Assembly (NCBI RefSeq): GCF_000948985.2
Contig: NZ_CP059733.1
Span: 6,662,748-6,726,747, forward strand
Direction: 5' to 3'
Source: Thalassomonas viridans
GTDB taxonomy: Bacteria; Pseudomonadota; Gammaproteobacteria; Enterobacterales; Alteromonadaceae
DNA: 64,000 bases
Shown: positions 26,529-40,838 of the stretch, piece after piece
Position numbering within the stretch: the stretch's first letter is position 1
Layout of the letters: each line of letters opens with the position of its first letter
Translations under genes and position numbers: made by a program
Notes under the pieces: model-generated
Seen by the model: the letters and a program-made list of their open reading frames with translations, nothing else
Told to the model about the DNA's origin: nothing
Database searches by the model: none

Positions 26529-26892
26529 CTCAAGCCATTTAATTTTTAATCCGCTCTAAAAACCTTACCGCCGGTTACCCCCCTCAGTAGCAAGAACAGA
26601 GTTCTTACACCATTAATCAAGCCGCTCTACAGGCCGAATTAGCCCAGAGAAATCGAGATAAAAACAACTACACGAGCAAGCATAATACGGCAGTTGAATC
26701 TGCCTATATATTTAACGCCAACTGACGATAGCTAAGCACTGATAACCTACTTCATAGTTAAAGCTATATAGGAGCAGCATTGGCAATAAATATCCGATCA
26801 GACACAAACTGTGTCATTATGCTGACTGACATACAAATAATATCGTATGAGAGTTTGATAATCCGGTCATAATCAAACTTTCTTCCAACTAA
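26529..26892. other. Gene-free region before the insertion sequence
   Basis: About 360 bases of low-GC sequence. I see no gene, repeat or terminator I can support. Confidence 0.3.
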
Positions 26893-26935
26893 TACCAATC
26901 GGCATAAATACATGATCTAATATGGTTAAAATTAA

Positions 26936-27442
26936 ATGCTAATAAATTTAATCATGCATCAATTAGAGACTATAGACTTCAAATCCTTGGCAAGACATGA
27001 AAAAAATGCGCAGAAGCGAATCCGGCTTTTGGCATTAGCACATTTTAAAGAGGGCATGAATAGAACCGAGATATCGAAATTACTGAAGGTAAGCCGCACC
27101 AGCGTCAACAAATGGGTTGCAGGTTTCTTATCTCAGGGGGTAGATGGGTTATCCGCCAAGCCTCAACCGGGAAGGCCGCCATTATTATCAACTGAACAAT
27201 TACAACAAATAGCTAAGTTAGTTGAGCAGGAAGCAAATAAGGACAGTGGTGGGCGTTTAAAAGGAAGTGATATCAATGAGTTTATCAAGCAGGAGTTTGG
27301 TGTCATATATGAGCCTTCTCATGTATATCGTTTGCTCAAGAAAATGGGCTTCTCCTGGATAACGAGTCGCTCTAAACACCCTAAACAATCAGACCAGGTA
27401 CAGGAATCTTTTAAAAAACTTCCAGTTGTCAACGATCCTTAA
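26936..27442 (+). CDS. IS630 transposase, N-terminal frame
   Basis: 168 aa. Two helix-turn-helix segments typical of IS630 transposases: KLLKVSRTSVNKWVAGFL at about 50-67 and a second near VYRLLKKMGFSW. In between is the GRPPLLS linker. The frame closes at 27442, just after the run TTTTAAAAAAC (27409-27419). Shifting forward by one base there continues smoothly into the second frame (...ESFKNFQLSTILNVPGH). ATG at 26936 or 26954. Confidence 0.85.
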   Translation: MLINLIMHQLETIDFKSLARHEKNAQKRIRLLALAHFKEGMNRTEISKLLKVSRTSVNKWVAGFLSQGVDGLSAKPQPGRPPLLSTEQLQQIAKLVEQEANKDSGGRLKGSDINEFIKQEFGVIYEPSHVYRLLKKMGFSWITSRSKHPKQSDQVQESFKKLPVVNDP

Positions 27443-27989
27443 CGTTCCTGGGCACATCTCTCTGGATAAAGTTGATGTTTGGTTTCAAGACGAAGCACGA
27501 TTCGGTCAACAAAATACAACAACTCGGCTATGGGCAAGGACAGGCACTCGACCTAGAGCTATAAAACAACAACAATTCGAATATGTGTACCTATTCGGTG
27601 CTGTATGTCCTGCCACAGGCGCAACAGAGGCCGTGATAGCCCCTTGCGTAAACCAAGAAGTCATGAGCCACCATCTTGCTCAAATATCCCAAAGAACACC
27701 TCCGGGTCGTTATGCTGTAGTGCTCATGGATGGTGCCAGTTGGCATACCGCTAGCGTTGCAAACCAATTCGATAATCTCAATATACTGAAACTACCGCCG
27801 TACTCTCCAGAATTAAATCCTATAGAACAGGTATGGCAATGGCTACGGCAAAATGAATTAGCCAATCAATGTTTTGCTGGATATGAAGATATCGTTAACA
27901 AGCTGACATCAGCATGGAATAACTTCATCAGAGATGAGCAAATGGTAAAAGGGGTATGTAGTCGAGACTGGATTGAATTGAACAGTTAA
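27426..27989 (+). CDS. IS630 transposase, catalytic frame
   Basis: 187 aa with the DDE catalytic core: first Asp in DVWFQDEARFG, second in VVLMDGASWH, and Glu in PPYSPELNPIEQVWQWL. It lacks its own good start and needs a +1 frame change from the upstream frame, either programmed slippage on the A6 run or repair of a one-base insertion. The fused product would be about 345 aa, the normal size for the family. Confidence 0.85.
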   Translation: MSTILNVPGHISLDKVDVWFQDEARFGQQNTTTRLWARTGTRPRAIKQQQFEYVYLFGAVCPATGATEAVIAPCVNQEVMSHHLAQISQRTPPGRYAVVLMDGASWHTASVANQFDNLNILKLPPYSPELNPIEQVWQWLRQNELANQCFAGYEDIVNKLTSAWNNFIRDEQMVKGVCSRDWIELNS

Positions 27990-28004
27990 TTATGCCGATT
28001 GGTA

Positions 28005-28234
28005 TAACCCAGCCTCCCCCCAATAGAGCAAATTTGGTAATGGTTAAAGCAGCACAACCTAGCTAATCATCATTTCAAAAGTTATAACGGTATTGTTGGA
28101 TAGATATGGAAGCATGGTTGGACTAATGCAAGAATAGGATAAAGGCTTGTGCTTCAGAGGCAGGGCCTCATTGGATAATCTTTAATATGGCCGTTATCAA
28201 AACAGTGCTGTGAACTTTGCAGAGTGCAGAAAGC
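28005..28234. other. Region between the insertion sequence and rRNA operon 2
   Basis: About 230 bases without a gene or recognisable signal. Confidence 0.3.
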
Positions 28235-28266
28235 AAAAAACCCGCAGCGTCAGCTACGGGTTTTTC
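28235..28266 (-). terminator. Distal terminator of rRNA operon 2
   Basis: Minus strand CCCGTAGC - TGAC - GCTGCGGG with one mismatch, followed by TTTTTTGC. It lies 10 bases past the broken 5S copy. Confidence 0.75.
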
Positions 28267-28276
28267 TAAATAGAAG

Positions 28277-28515
28277 TCTAGCAATGTCCTACTCTCACAT
28301 AAAGAGATGACCACCCACACGCTATCACCAACGGCGCTCTGCGTTTGACGTGCAAGGATGCACTAATACCGCGAGAGCAGGATGCTCTGGAGCGGTCACT
28401 TCTGGGCGCCACGGCCACAAAGAGCGCATAACCTACATGGATGTAGGGAAGTAGAACAACGCAGGAGCGGTTGTCGAGGGATCAGGTGGTACCACAGTGC
28501 TATTGTCGCTAGACA
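28277..28515 (-). pseudogene. Broken second 5S rRNA gene with two hairpin-bearing insertions
   Basis: Both ends match the 5S of operon 1 closely: 28480-28515 equals its 5' third, and 28277-28300 equals its 3' end. The middle is disturbed. About 50 bases are inserted between GCGTTT and TCACTTCTG, and about 70 between TTCTG and AGGGATCAGG, so the copy is 239 nt instead of 116. The inserts hold hairpins with GGA-type loops: 28350-28363 (GTGCA/TGCAC), 28374-28388 (AGAGCA/TGCTCT) and 28432-28447 (CCTACAT/ATGTAGG). The 3' helix region is also substituted (CATAAAGAGATGACCACCC). It sits beyond the terminator of the intact 5S gene, in the place where E. coli rrnD has a second 5S. Confidence 0.85.
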
Positions 28516-28538
28516 AAAACTTATATCAAAAAAGCAAA

Positions 28539-28563
28539 AAGCCCGACTCATTGAGTCGGGCTT
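28539..28563 (-). terminator. Terminator after the intact 5S gene of operon 2
   Basis: AAGCCCGACTC - ATT - GAGTCGGGCTT, 11 perfect pairs, followed by U-rich sequence on the minus strand, 12 bases past the 5S gene. It separates the intact from the broken 5S copy. Confidence 0.88.
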
Positions 28564-28575
28564 CTCTTAATAGGT

Positions 28576-28692
28576 GCTTAGCAATGTCCTACTCTCACAT
28601 GGGACCTCCCACACTACCATCGGCGCTAACGCGTTTCACTTCTGAGTTCGGCATGGGATCAGGTGGTACCACGTTGCTATTGTCGCTAAGCG
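28576..28692 (-). rRNA. rrf: 5S ribosomal RNA (operon 2, intact)
   Basis: About 116 nt with the normal core. Compared with the operon 1 copy, both ends differ together (TCGCTTAGCGACA with TTGCTAAGCA rather than GTCTAGC/GCTAGA), so helix I is preserved by paired changes. Ends are set by pairing, plus or minus 1-3 bases. Confidence 0.95.
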
Positions 28693-28785
28693 AAAATTGC
28701 AATCTTGGAAAACTTTTATAAATACTTGTCTTATTCAATTCAGTGCGTGTCAGACATACACTCTTTAAAACCACTTGGGTGTTGT

Positions 28786-31669
<2,884 letters not shown>

Positions 31670-31993
31670 ATACAACCCCAAATGGTTTCCCATAGAATAT
31701 CCGGTGACTAAACCGGATTAAGTTGTAAAGCCTGACATTTTCACGCACTAAACCAAACAAAGTTGTTTGGATGCTTGAATAAGAGTTGATAGCTTGCGCT
31801 ATCGTGATACATAACAAGGAGATTATGTATCAGTTGGTATTTATTACGCGACATAATAAATACCGGGTATTTATATCAGCTTTCCAGATTGTTAAAGAAC
31901 ACATCTAATCTCATTCGATTAGAAGTTGGTTATCATACCATTTGTGTGAACACTCAACGGCTTATGCCAAAGTTAAGTTGTTTTACTTCAAGA
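31670..31993 (-). other. 16S-23S spacer of operon 2, no tRNA genes
   Basis: 324 bases with no tRNA, unlike operon 1. It keeps the boxA element (minus strand of 31890-31900, GTTCTTTAACA) and contains a hairpin from ATACATAA / TTATGTAT near 31807-31830 that operon 1 lacks. Confidence 0.85.
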
Positions 31994-33533
<1,540 letters not shown>

Positions 33534-33800
33534 AAATCGTTTGTGGTCCGAAGACCGACTCAATGAATCTGTACTTGTTTGTCTCCGCTTTAAAAAGCAG
33601 AAGCAAACCATAAAACTATGAATAGTTTTGTGTGTCATTCATCATTAAGTTGTTTATTTGCTACCGAAGTAGCTTATGTAAAATCAACATTAACGTGAGT
33701 GCCCACACAAATTGCATGATAACTATTTTTTAAAGAACCTCCCGAAATCTTCTTTCGAGACCCTCACCAGTCGCATTCGCTGGTCAGGAACAGGATGCGC

Positions 33801-33828
33801 ATTCTACGCTCCTTAGTTTTGATGTCAA
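33801..33828 (-). promoter_or_regulatory. rRNA operon 2 proximal promoter
   Basis: TTGACA (33823-33828) and TAGAAT (33801-33806), 16-base spacing, flanked by the same context as the operon 1 promoter. Confidence 0.8.
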
Positions 33829-33925
33829 CAACTTTTTAAAAGTTTTGTTGGTTGTTTATTTGATGTTTCCATCAATTAAACTTATCAAAACACTTCGTTG
33901 GGCTGCCCCGTTGAAGTGGATGCGC

Positions 33926-33953
33926 ATTTTAGACATTTTTCTGATGGCGTCAA
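33926..33953 (-). promoter_or_regulatory. rRNA operon 2 distal promoter
   Basis: TTGACG (33948-33953) and TAAAAT (33926-33931), 16-base spacing, matching the distal promoter of operon 1. Confidence 0.75.
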
Positions 33954-34177
33954 CACCTTTTTAAAATTAATTTCATTTTCTTTGATTTTTGTACAAGCCG
34001 CAGTCTTATTGGCGATTAAACGAACGGTTCATATACCAAATGCTGTTTTTTATTTCTTTGAGGCTGCCCTCTTTTCTTCTATAAATCATGTTTCACATGA
34101 AACATTTGATAAAATAATGTCAGTTAAGCATGCGTTAATTTGCTAAAGTTAAGAAAAATTCCGAGCAATTGATAATT
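33954..34177. other. Region between rRNA operon 2 and yrdA
   Basis: About 220 AT-rich bases between divergent units. It includes the palindrome TGTTTCACATGAAACA near 34088-34104, which resembles half of a parS-like or regulator-binding sequence but has no obvious partner site. Confidence 0.35.
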
Positions 34178-34726
34178 ATGACTCAATATAAATTACGTTC
34201 TTATCAGGGGATCACTCCAAAAGTGGGTGAAAAAGTTTATATAGATCCGTCTGCAGTACTGGTTGGTGATATTACGATAGGCGATGATGCGAGCATCTGG
34301 CCGTTAGTTGCGGCAAGAGGTGATGTTAATAAAATCACTATAGGCGCCCGCACCAATGTGCAAGACGGAACGGTATTGCATGTTACCCGTAAAAGTGAGC
34401 ACTACCCGGACGGTTTTCCTTTGGCTATCGGTGAAGATGTCACCATAGGCCATAAGTGTATGTTGCACGGTTGTACTTTAGGTAGCCGTATTCTGGTGGG
34501 TATGGGAGCCATTATTATGGACGGCGCCGTTGTTCAGGATGATGTGTTTATTGGCGCCGGTACTTTAGTGCCTCCCAACAAGGTGCTGGAGAGCGGTTAC
34601 CTTTATGTGGGTAATCCGATGAAGAAGAGCAGACCGCTAAAAGAAAGTGAAATTAACTTTTTAAAGCAGTCTGCCGTTAATTATCTACAATTGAAAGATG
34701 AGTATCTTGCAGATATGGCTGACTAA
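34178..34726 (+). CDS. yrdA: Gamma-class carbonic anhydrase-like hexapeptide protein (YrdA/PaaY family)
   Basis: 182 aa from the ATG at 34178; an upstream TTG at 34169 is less likely. Left-handed beta-helix built of hexapeptide repeats (for example VGDITIGDDASIWP and VLVGMGAIIMDGAVVQDD). Zinc-ligand histidines are in VLHVTRK, TIGHKCMLHGC, as in gamma carbonic anhydrases. The function of YrdA itself is unproven; zinc binding is likely. It lies between an rRNA operon and yrdB/aroE, exactly as in E. coli next to rrnD. Convergent with yrdB. Confidence 0.93.
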   Translation: MTQYKLRSYQGITPKVGEKVYIDPSAVLVGDITIGDDASIWPLVAARGDVNKITIGARTNVQDGTVLHVTRKSEHYPDGFPLAIGEDVTIGHKCMLHGCTLGSRILVGMGAIIMDGAVVQDDVFIGAGTLVPPNKVLESGYLYVGNPMKKSRPLKESEINFLKQSAVNYLQLKDEYLADMAD

Positions 34727-34757
34727 GCTCCTTAGTCATCTTTTAAAGAAACTGGCT

Positions 34758-34991
34758 TTACAGTTTTAAGTGGATTTCATTATTGTGATCTGGCTCGTGT
34801 TGCTCCAGCCAGATCTCTACCGCCTCTTCCCAGTCAAACCTTACGCAATCTGTGATCTGCATATTTTTATCGGGATAGCTTTCTTTTATAAAGACGGTAA
34901 CTTTTTGCCCGGCCATTAAGCCGGTAAAGCTCCAGGCATTATGTGCTGCATTAAAATGAATATCATCATTAAATAAAATGGCTTGGTTCAA
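34758..34991 (-). CDS. yrdB: DUF1488 family small protein (YrdB)
   Basis: 77 aa. Opening MNQAILFNDDIHFN and the acidic, Trp-containing C-terminal half (RFDWEEAVEIWLEQ) match the DUF1488/YrdB family, whose function is not known. It lies 46 bases downstream of aroE on the same strand, as in E. coli, and is probably co-transcribed with it. Confidence 0.85.
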   Translation of the reverse strand: MNQAILFNDDIHFNAAHNAWSFTGLMAGQKVTVFIKESYPDKNMQITDCVRFDWEEAVEIWLEQHEPDHNNEIHLKL

Positions 34992-35037
34992 ATCCGCTTC
35001 CTACTCTTGTGTGTTCACTATTCTGAATATTGAAAGG

Positions 35038-35850
35038 TTAGTCTAAGTCTGCTCTTAGCTGGCATAAGACTTCATCCGTTGACGGCATCACGCCGCGCCA
35101 GATATTAAAGCTTTCCGCCGCCTGTGCCACCAGCATGCCTAAGCCGTCTATCACTTTACTCGCGCCGGCTTGTTTCGCCCAAACTAAAAAAGGCGTGAGC
35201 TCTTTGGCATAAACCATGTCGTAACAGACCCCAACCCCGGCAATGACAGTTTCAGGGATAGCGGGCAAACGCCCATCCAAGCTGGCAGAAGTGGCGTTGA
35301 TAATAACATCAAAGTCATAATCCTTGGTTCGTTCGAAGGTACAACAGGTTAGTCTGTTGTCAGATACCTGTTGGCATATCTGCTCGGCTTTGCTTAAGGT
35401 TCTGTTGGCGATCACCAGTTGCTGCGGTGCTTGCTCCAACAAAGGTAGAACCACGCCTTTGGCGGCTCCCCCGGCCCCGATTAATAAAATACGGCTACCG
35501 GTTAAAGTCACCTTATGGTCGAGCAAGTCTTTTACCAGGCCGATGCCGTCGGTGTTATCTCCCAGGATTTGACCGTCACGAAAGCTTAAGGTATTCACAG
35601 CTCCCGCCAACGCAGCCCGTTTGGAAACCTGATCACATAATGCAAGCGCCTGCTCTTTAAATGGCACAGTAACATTGCCCCCTTTACCGCCTGCCTGGGC
35701 AAAAGTTTTAATGTCCTGTTCGAAGGCGTCTAATTCAACCAGCTGACTTTGGTAATTGAGTTCCTGGCCGGTTTCTTTGGCAAAAGCCTGGTGTATATAA
35801 GGAGAGCGGGAATGTTTGATGGGGTTGCCGAATACGCGATATTGGTCCAT
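35038..35850 (-). CDS. aroE: Shikimate dehydrogenase (NADP-dependent)
   Basis: 270 aa, normal length. Reduces 3-dehydroshikimate to shikimate in aromatic amino acid synthesis. Substrate motif NPIKHSRSPYIHQAF at the N-terminus, catalytic Lys in GGNVTVPFKEQA (about residue 65), the NADP fold GAGGAAKGVVLPL near 125, the cofactor-specificity loop ANRTLSKAE, and DMVYAKELTPFL near 215. First gene of an aroE-yrdB unit. Confidence 0.97.
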   Translation of the reverse strand: MDQYRVFGNPIKHSRSPYIHQAFAKETGQELNYQSQLVELDAFEQDIKTFAQAGGKGGNVTVPFKEQALALCDQVSKRAALAGAVNTLSFRDGQILGDNTDGIGLVKDLLDHKVTLTGSRILLIGAGGAAKGVVLPLLEQAPQQLVIANRTLSKAEQICQQVSDNRLTCCTFERTKDYDFDVIINATSASLDGRLPAIPETVIAGVGVCYDMVYAKELTPFLVWAKQAGASKVIDGLGMLVAQAAESFNIWRGVMPSTDEVLCQLRADLD

Positions 35851-35911
35851 GACAGATAGTTAGTGATAAAAATTTTTCCTAGCCTACCCCAAGATCTTGC
35901 GTTTTAAAATA

Positions 35912-35941
35912 AAAAAGCAGCAACTTATGTTACTGCTTTTT
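35912..35941 (-). terminator. Terminator of ompW
   Basis: AAAAAGCAG...CTGCTTTTT hairpin with U-run on the minus strand, 40 bases past the ompW stop. Confidence 0.8.
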
Positions 35942-35981
35942 ACTACTTCTTATTTACCCTTTGTGCAGAAGGGATAAATAT

Positions 35982-36659
35982 TTAGAATTTATAACCTATC
36001 ATCAGAGAGTAAACCATAGGATCTACATCTACATCCGCTGAGCCTCTAACAGTACCGCTGTATTTAAAGCTGGCATCGGTATTGATATCGATATAACGTG
36101 CAGAAGCATTGATAGACCATTTATCATCAATATGGTAATCAGCACCGATTTGTACTGAATAACCCCAGGATGAATCCAGATCCAAGTCACTGAAGCCTAA
36201 GCTTTTTGGTGCCTTTTCAAAACCTTCGTCAAAGAAAATGGTGTAGTTAAGGCCCAAACCAACATAAGGTTTAAATTTAGATGATGTATCAAAATAATAT
36301 AAGGCGCTTAACGTTGGTGGTAACTGAGTTACTTCCGCTAAATGCACACCGTCAACACCTAAAACCGCACTCGGATCATGCACAGTAATGTCGTGTTTAA
36401 AAGGAGTTGCAGCAAGTAACTCGACCGCCCAGTTATTGTCGTAGAAGTAAACAAAGTTCAGACCAAGCTGGGTGTTGTCATCGACACTTAATGACATGCC
36501 AGAATTTGCGCCATCCAGGTAAATGCCGGTTTTATCGCTGTCAGGGTCAACCATAGTCGCACCACCACGGATCAGGATGTCGCCAGCCTGATTTGCTGAT
36601 GCTAATGAGGAAACGGTTAAAGCGGATAATACTGTTAGCGTTAAGAGAGACTTTTTCAT
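35982..36659 (-). CDS. ompW: OmpW-family outer membrane protein
   Basis: 225 aa. Signal peptide MKKSLLTLTVLSALTVSSLASA cleaved before NQAGD. Mature part opens with GDILIRGGATMVDPD and ends with the terminal-Phe strand YSLMIGYKF, both hallmarks of the 8-stranded OmpW barrel. Middle strands include NNWAVELLAATPFKHDI and LSALYYFDTSSKFKPYVGLG. The family forms narrow hydrophobic channels in the outer membrane. Single-gene unit with its own terminator; it interrupts the usual aroE-hemF/tsaC order. Confidence 0.95.
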   Translation of the reverse strand: MKKSLLTLTVLSALTVSSLASANQAGDILIRGGATMVDPDSDKTGIYLDGANSGMSLSVDDNTQLGLNFVYFYDNNWAVELLAATPFKHDITVHDPSAVLGVDGVHLAEVTQLPPTLSALYYFDTSSKFKPYVGLGLNYTIFFDEGFEKAPKSLGFSDLDLDSSWGYSVQIGADYHIDDKWSINASARYIDINTDASFKYSGTVRGSADVDVDPMVYSLMIGYKF

Positions 36660-36946
36660 AACTAATTTCCATTTTTTTAGTGCGGTTATTTAATGAGGCG
36701 ATTCTAATGCCGCTTCCTTAAATAAAACTTGACCTACCGCAAAGAATGGCAATATACCCCTCATAAGTTTAGGGGAATCTAATCTACAACAAGTTTTTCC
36801 TTCTTGCCGCCATATTCCAGCCGATTGCAACAGAAAATCCTATAATAAAAATGCAAAAAAACGGTAATGCTTGCCCGGGCTGGCGGTATTAAATATCCGC
36901 CCGGGAACGTTATTGAACATTAAGGTTACGGGAGCCGAGTCTTTAT

Positions 36947-38782
36947 ATGTTCACGGACAGGAATAGGCTATTGGCAAACTAGCATAATCAATTTTTCCTG
37001 GTGAATTTTGTTGCCGCCCTGCTGATAAGCTTAAGATACCTGACACCACACCCCTTACCTGACAGCTTTGATTGCGGCATTTTTTTAGTCTGTTATTTTA
37101 TTGCCCACCTGGGCCTGCTTACATTAGCCCTTCTGGGTGTTACCCGCTTTATCAGTGGTTTTATCATACATCCGGCTATAAACAGGATATGCGCTACGCT
37201 CGTGGTCGGCCTGGCCCTGGCTTTACTATTAACCGACACCTTTGTTTACCAGCAATACCGCTTTCATTTAAATGCCATGGTGCTGGAGCTGTTAATTGGC
37301 GGGGGTAATGAAATTCTCAGCTTTTCCTGGTAATTATGGCTGCAAATAGCCTTAATGGTGCTCGCCTTTTTCCTGGCGCAGGGAATAATAAGCGAATGTT
37401 TGTGGCATAAGCTTGCCCATATACAAATCAGGCTAAAGACTATAATCGCCACCTGGCTGGTTATTTACTTCTCTGCCCAGCTGTTGAATATCTGGGCCGA
37501 TGCCATTTTCAGAAAAGATATTACCCGGCAGGCTTATTATTTGCCTTTATCCTACCCCCTGACGGCAAAATCCCTGATCGCCGAACTGGGTTTAGTAGAT
37601 CTTGCCGCCTATAAGCAGCAAGCATTGCTGGCCCCGGTGAAAACCAAATCAAGTTTGCACTACCCCCTATCTCCCATGACATGCACGCCAAACCACCCCT
37701 CTAAAAATATCCTTATGCTGGTGTTTGATACCTGGCGCAACGATATGATGAATACCAAAGTCACCCCGGCAATAACCCGGCTGGCAGCACAGGGAAGTAT
37801 CTTCCCCCGTCATTACAGCGGCAGCAATAATACCCGTCACGGCTTGTTCAGCCTGTTTTACGGCTTACCCGGACATTACTGGCAAGCGGTATTAAACGTG
37901 CAAAAAAGCCCGGTGCTGATAGACGTTTTGCAGCAACAGGCATATCAGATAGGCATTTTCAGCAGCGCCAAGTTAACCAGTCCGGAATTTGATCAAACCA
38001 TATTTAGCGCTATTCAGCCACTACGCCGCCGCTCAGAGGGAAGAACTCCTTCTGAGCGGGATTTGGACACGACCCGGGACTTTAGCAGCTGGTACCAGAA
38101 CAAGAATAAAAAACGGCCTTATTTTGCCTTTTTGTTTTATGATGCCGCCCACGGGCTTTCCGTCCCCAAGGATTATCCCAAAGTATTTCAGCCTTCGCTG
38201 GATTATGCCAACTACATGGCACTGGATGATGACTATGATCCCCGGGCATTGCTTAATCTCTACAAAAACGCCGTACATTACCTGGATCAGCAGGTGGCGC
38301 AAATTTTAAGGCTGGTGAACAAGGATTTGGCCAATACGATCATTATCATCACTGGAGATCACGGCAGGGAGTTCAACGACAACGGCAAGGGCTACTGGGG
38401 CCATAACAGCAATTATTCTGATTACCAGACCCGGGTGCCTCTGGTTATCTACTGGCCGGGTTACCGGGACAACTTTTTCAGCGGGGAAACCAGCCATTAT
38501 GATATTGCCCCCACCCTGTTATCCGGGGCCCTGGGTTGTGAAAATGCCGCCTGGGATTATTCTGTTGGCCAGTCGCTGTTCGATAAAAACAGCCAGGACT
38601 ATATTATTTTCGGGAGAAGCGGCAATTACGCGATAAAGATAGGGGAGCAACTTAATGAAATTGATCGTTTCGGCAACTTTTCCATTTACGACAGCCAATA
38701 CCGGGAACTGCAGGATGCCAAGTTAAAAACCAGCCAGACGCTGATGGCCCTGGAAGACTTAAGGCGCTTTTATAAACAATAA
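36947..38782 (+). pseudogene. PbgA/YejM-type inner-membrane sulfatase-fold protein with two in-frame stops
   Basis: One frame runs from ATG 36947 to 38782 (611 codons), broken by TAG at 36980-36982 (codon 12) and TAA at 37331-37333 (codon 129). Across both stops the translation keeps YejM character. MFTDRNRLLAN then (after the stop) HNQFFLVNFVAALLISLRYL fits the first membrane helix, and ILSFSW (stop) LWLQIALMVLAFFLAQG fits the DUF3413 membrane part. The alkaline-phosphatase/sulfatase-like periplasmic domain is complete: FDTWRNDMMN, SGSNNTRHGLFSLFYG, IFSSAKLTSPEF, TGDHGREFND, WGHNSNYSDYQTRVPL. E. coli PbgA/YejM controls LPS synthesis by binding LapB. Without suppression, only a 483-aa or shorter piece (for example from ATG 37355) could be made. 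Confidence 0.8.
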
Positions 38783-38811
38783 CAGCGCCTTGGATACTTG
38801 CAGATAAGGAA

Positions 38812-40286
<1,475 letters not shown>

Positions 40287-40291
40287 TCGGC

Positions 40292-40795
40292 TTATGCTAA
40301 GGTTTTCTGCATAGCTTCATCTTTTGCCAATAAAGCTTCAGCATTGGCGGCGCGCTCGGCTTTAACCTTGTCAGCTAAGTCCTGGTTCTCTACACCCAGG
40401 ATTTGCGCTGCCAGGTAACCGGCATTTTTCGCACCGGCTTTACCGATAGCAACAGTCGCTACCGGAATGCCGCCAGGCATCATAACAGTAGACAATAAAG
40501 CATCATGACCTTGCAGAGGACCGTTGTCTACCGGTACACCGATAACAGGACGGGTAGTCATACCGGCAACAGCACCGGCCAGGTGAGCAGCCAGACCGGC
40601 AGCACAGATGAATACCTTACAACCACGCTCTTCGGCGTCTTTTACGTAAGCCTTTGCCGCATCAGGCGTTCTGTGTGCAGAACGAACCTTTACTTCATAG
40701 GAGATATCAAACTTTTTCAGAACATCAATTGTAGATTGCATTACCGGTAGATCAGAATCAGAACCCATTAAAATGGCGACAAAAGTTGCAGACAT
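40292..40795 (-). CDS. purE: N5-carboxyaminoimidazole ribonucleotide mutase
   Basis: 167 aa. Class I PurE of purine synthesis, moving the carboxyl group of N5-CAIR to give CAIR. Substrate-binding MGSDSDLPVMQ at the N-terminus, KVRSAHRTPDAA with the catalytic His, and GAAGLAAHLAGAVAG-like loop (CAAGLAAHLAGAVAGMTTRPVIGVP, in part). The partner gene purK, often adjacent, is not in the window. First gene of a purE-tsaC-hemF unit. Confidence 0.97.
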   Translation of the reverse strand: MSATFVAILMGSDSDLPVMQSTIDVLKKFDISYEVKVRSAHRTPDAAKAYVKDAEERGCKVFICAAGLAAHLAGAVAGMTTRPVIGVPVDNGPLQGHDALLSTVMMPGGIPVATVAIGKAGAKNAGYLAAQILGVENQDLADKVKAERAANAEALLAKDEAMQKTLA

Positions 40796-40838
40796 TATCT
40801 TTTCTCTATAGTTAGTTAAAAAAATGAATGAGGGGGTA

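Larger units (their letters stand above)
26893..28004 (+). mobile_element. IS630-family insertion sequence
   Basis: Perfect 16-base terminal inverted repeats ATACCAATCGGCATAA (26892-26907) and TTATGCCGATTGGTAT (27990-28005). TA dinucleotides lie at 26893-26894 and 28003-28004, as expected for IS630/Tc1 elements, which duplicate TA. About 1.1 kb, carrying a transposase in two overlapping frames. The perfect ends suggest a recent insertion. Confidence 0.9.

Noticed and set aside
28350..28447. A short CRISPR-like array in the broken 5S gene
   Set aside because: The hairpins differ in sequence and spacing; there are no identical repeats and no cas genes.
34088..34104. TGTTTCACATGAAACA as a parS site near the origin
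   Set aside because: It resembles the parS consensus TGTTTCACGTGAAACA with one changed position, but a single imperfect copy without parAB in the window is not enough. The sequences near 60405 (TTCCACGTGAAACA) and 61038 (TGTTTCACGTGAAACA) within recF are closer matches and deserve a motif check, though they may just reflect coding sequence.
37001..37333. A separate 110-aa membrane protein starting at GTG 37001
   Set aside because: It is in the same frame as sequence before and after it and matches the middle of the YejM membrane part, so it is a fragment of the stopped gene.
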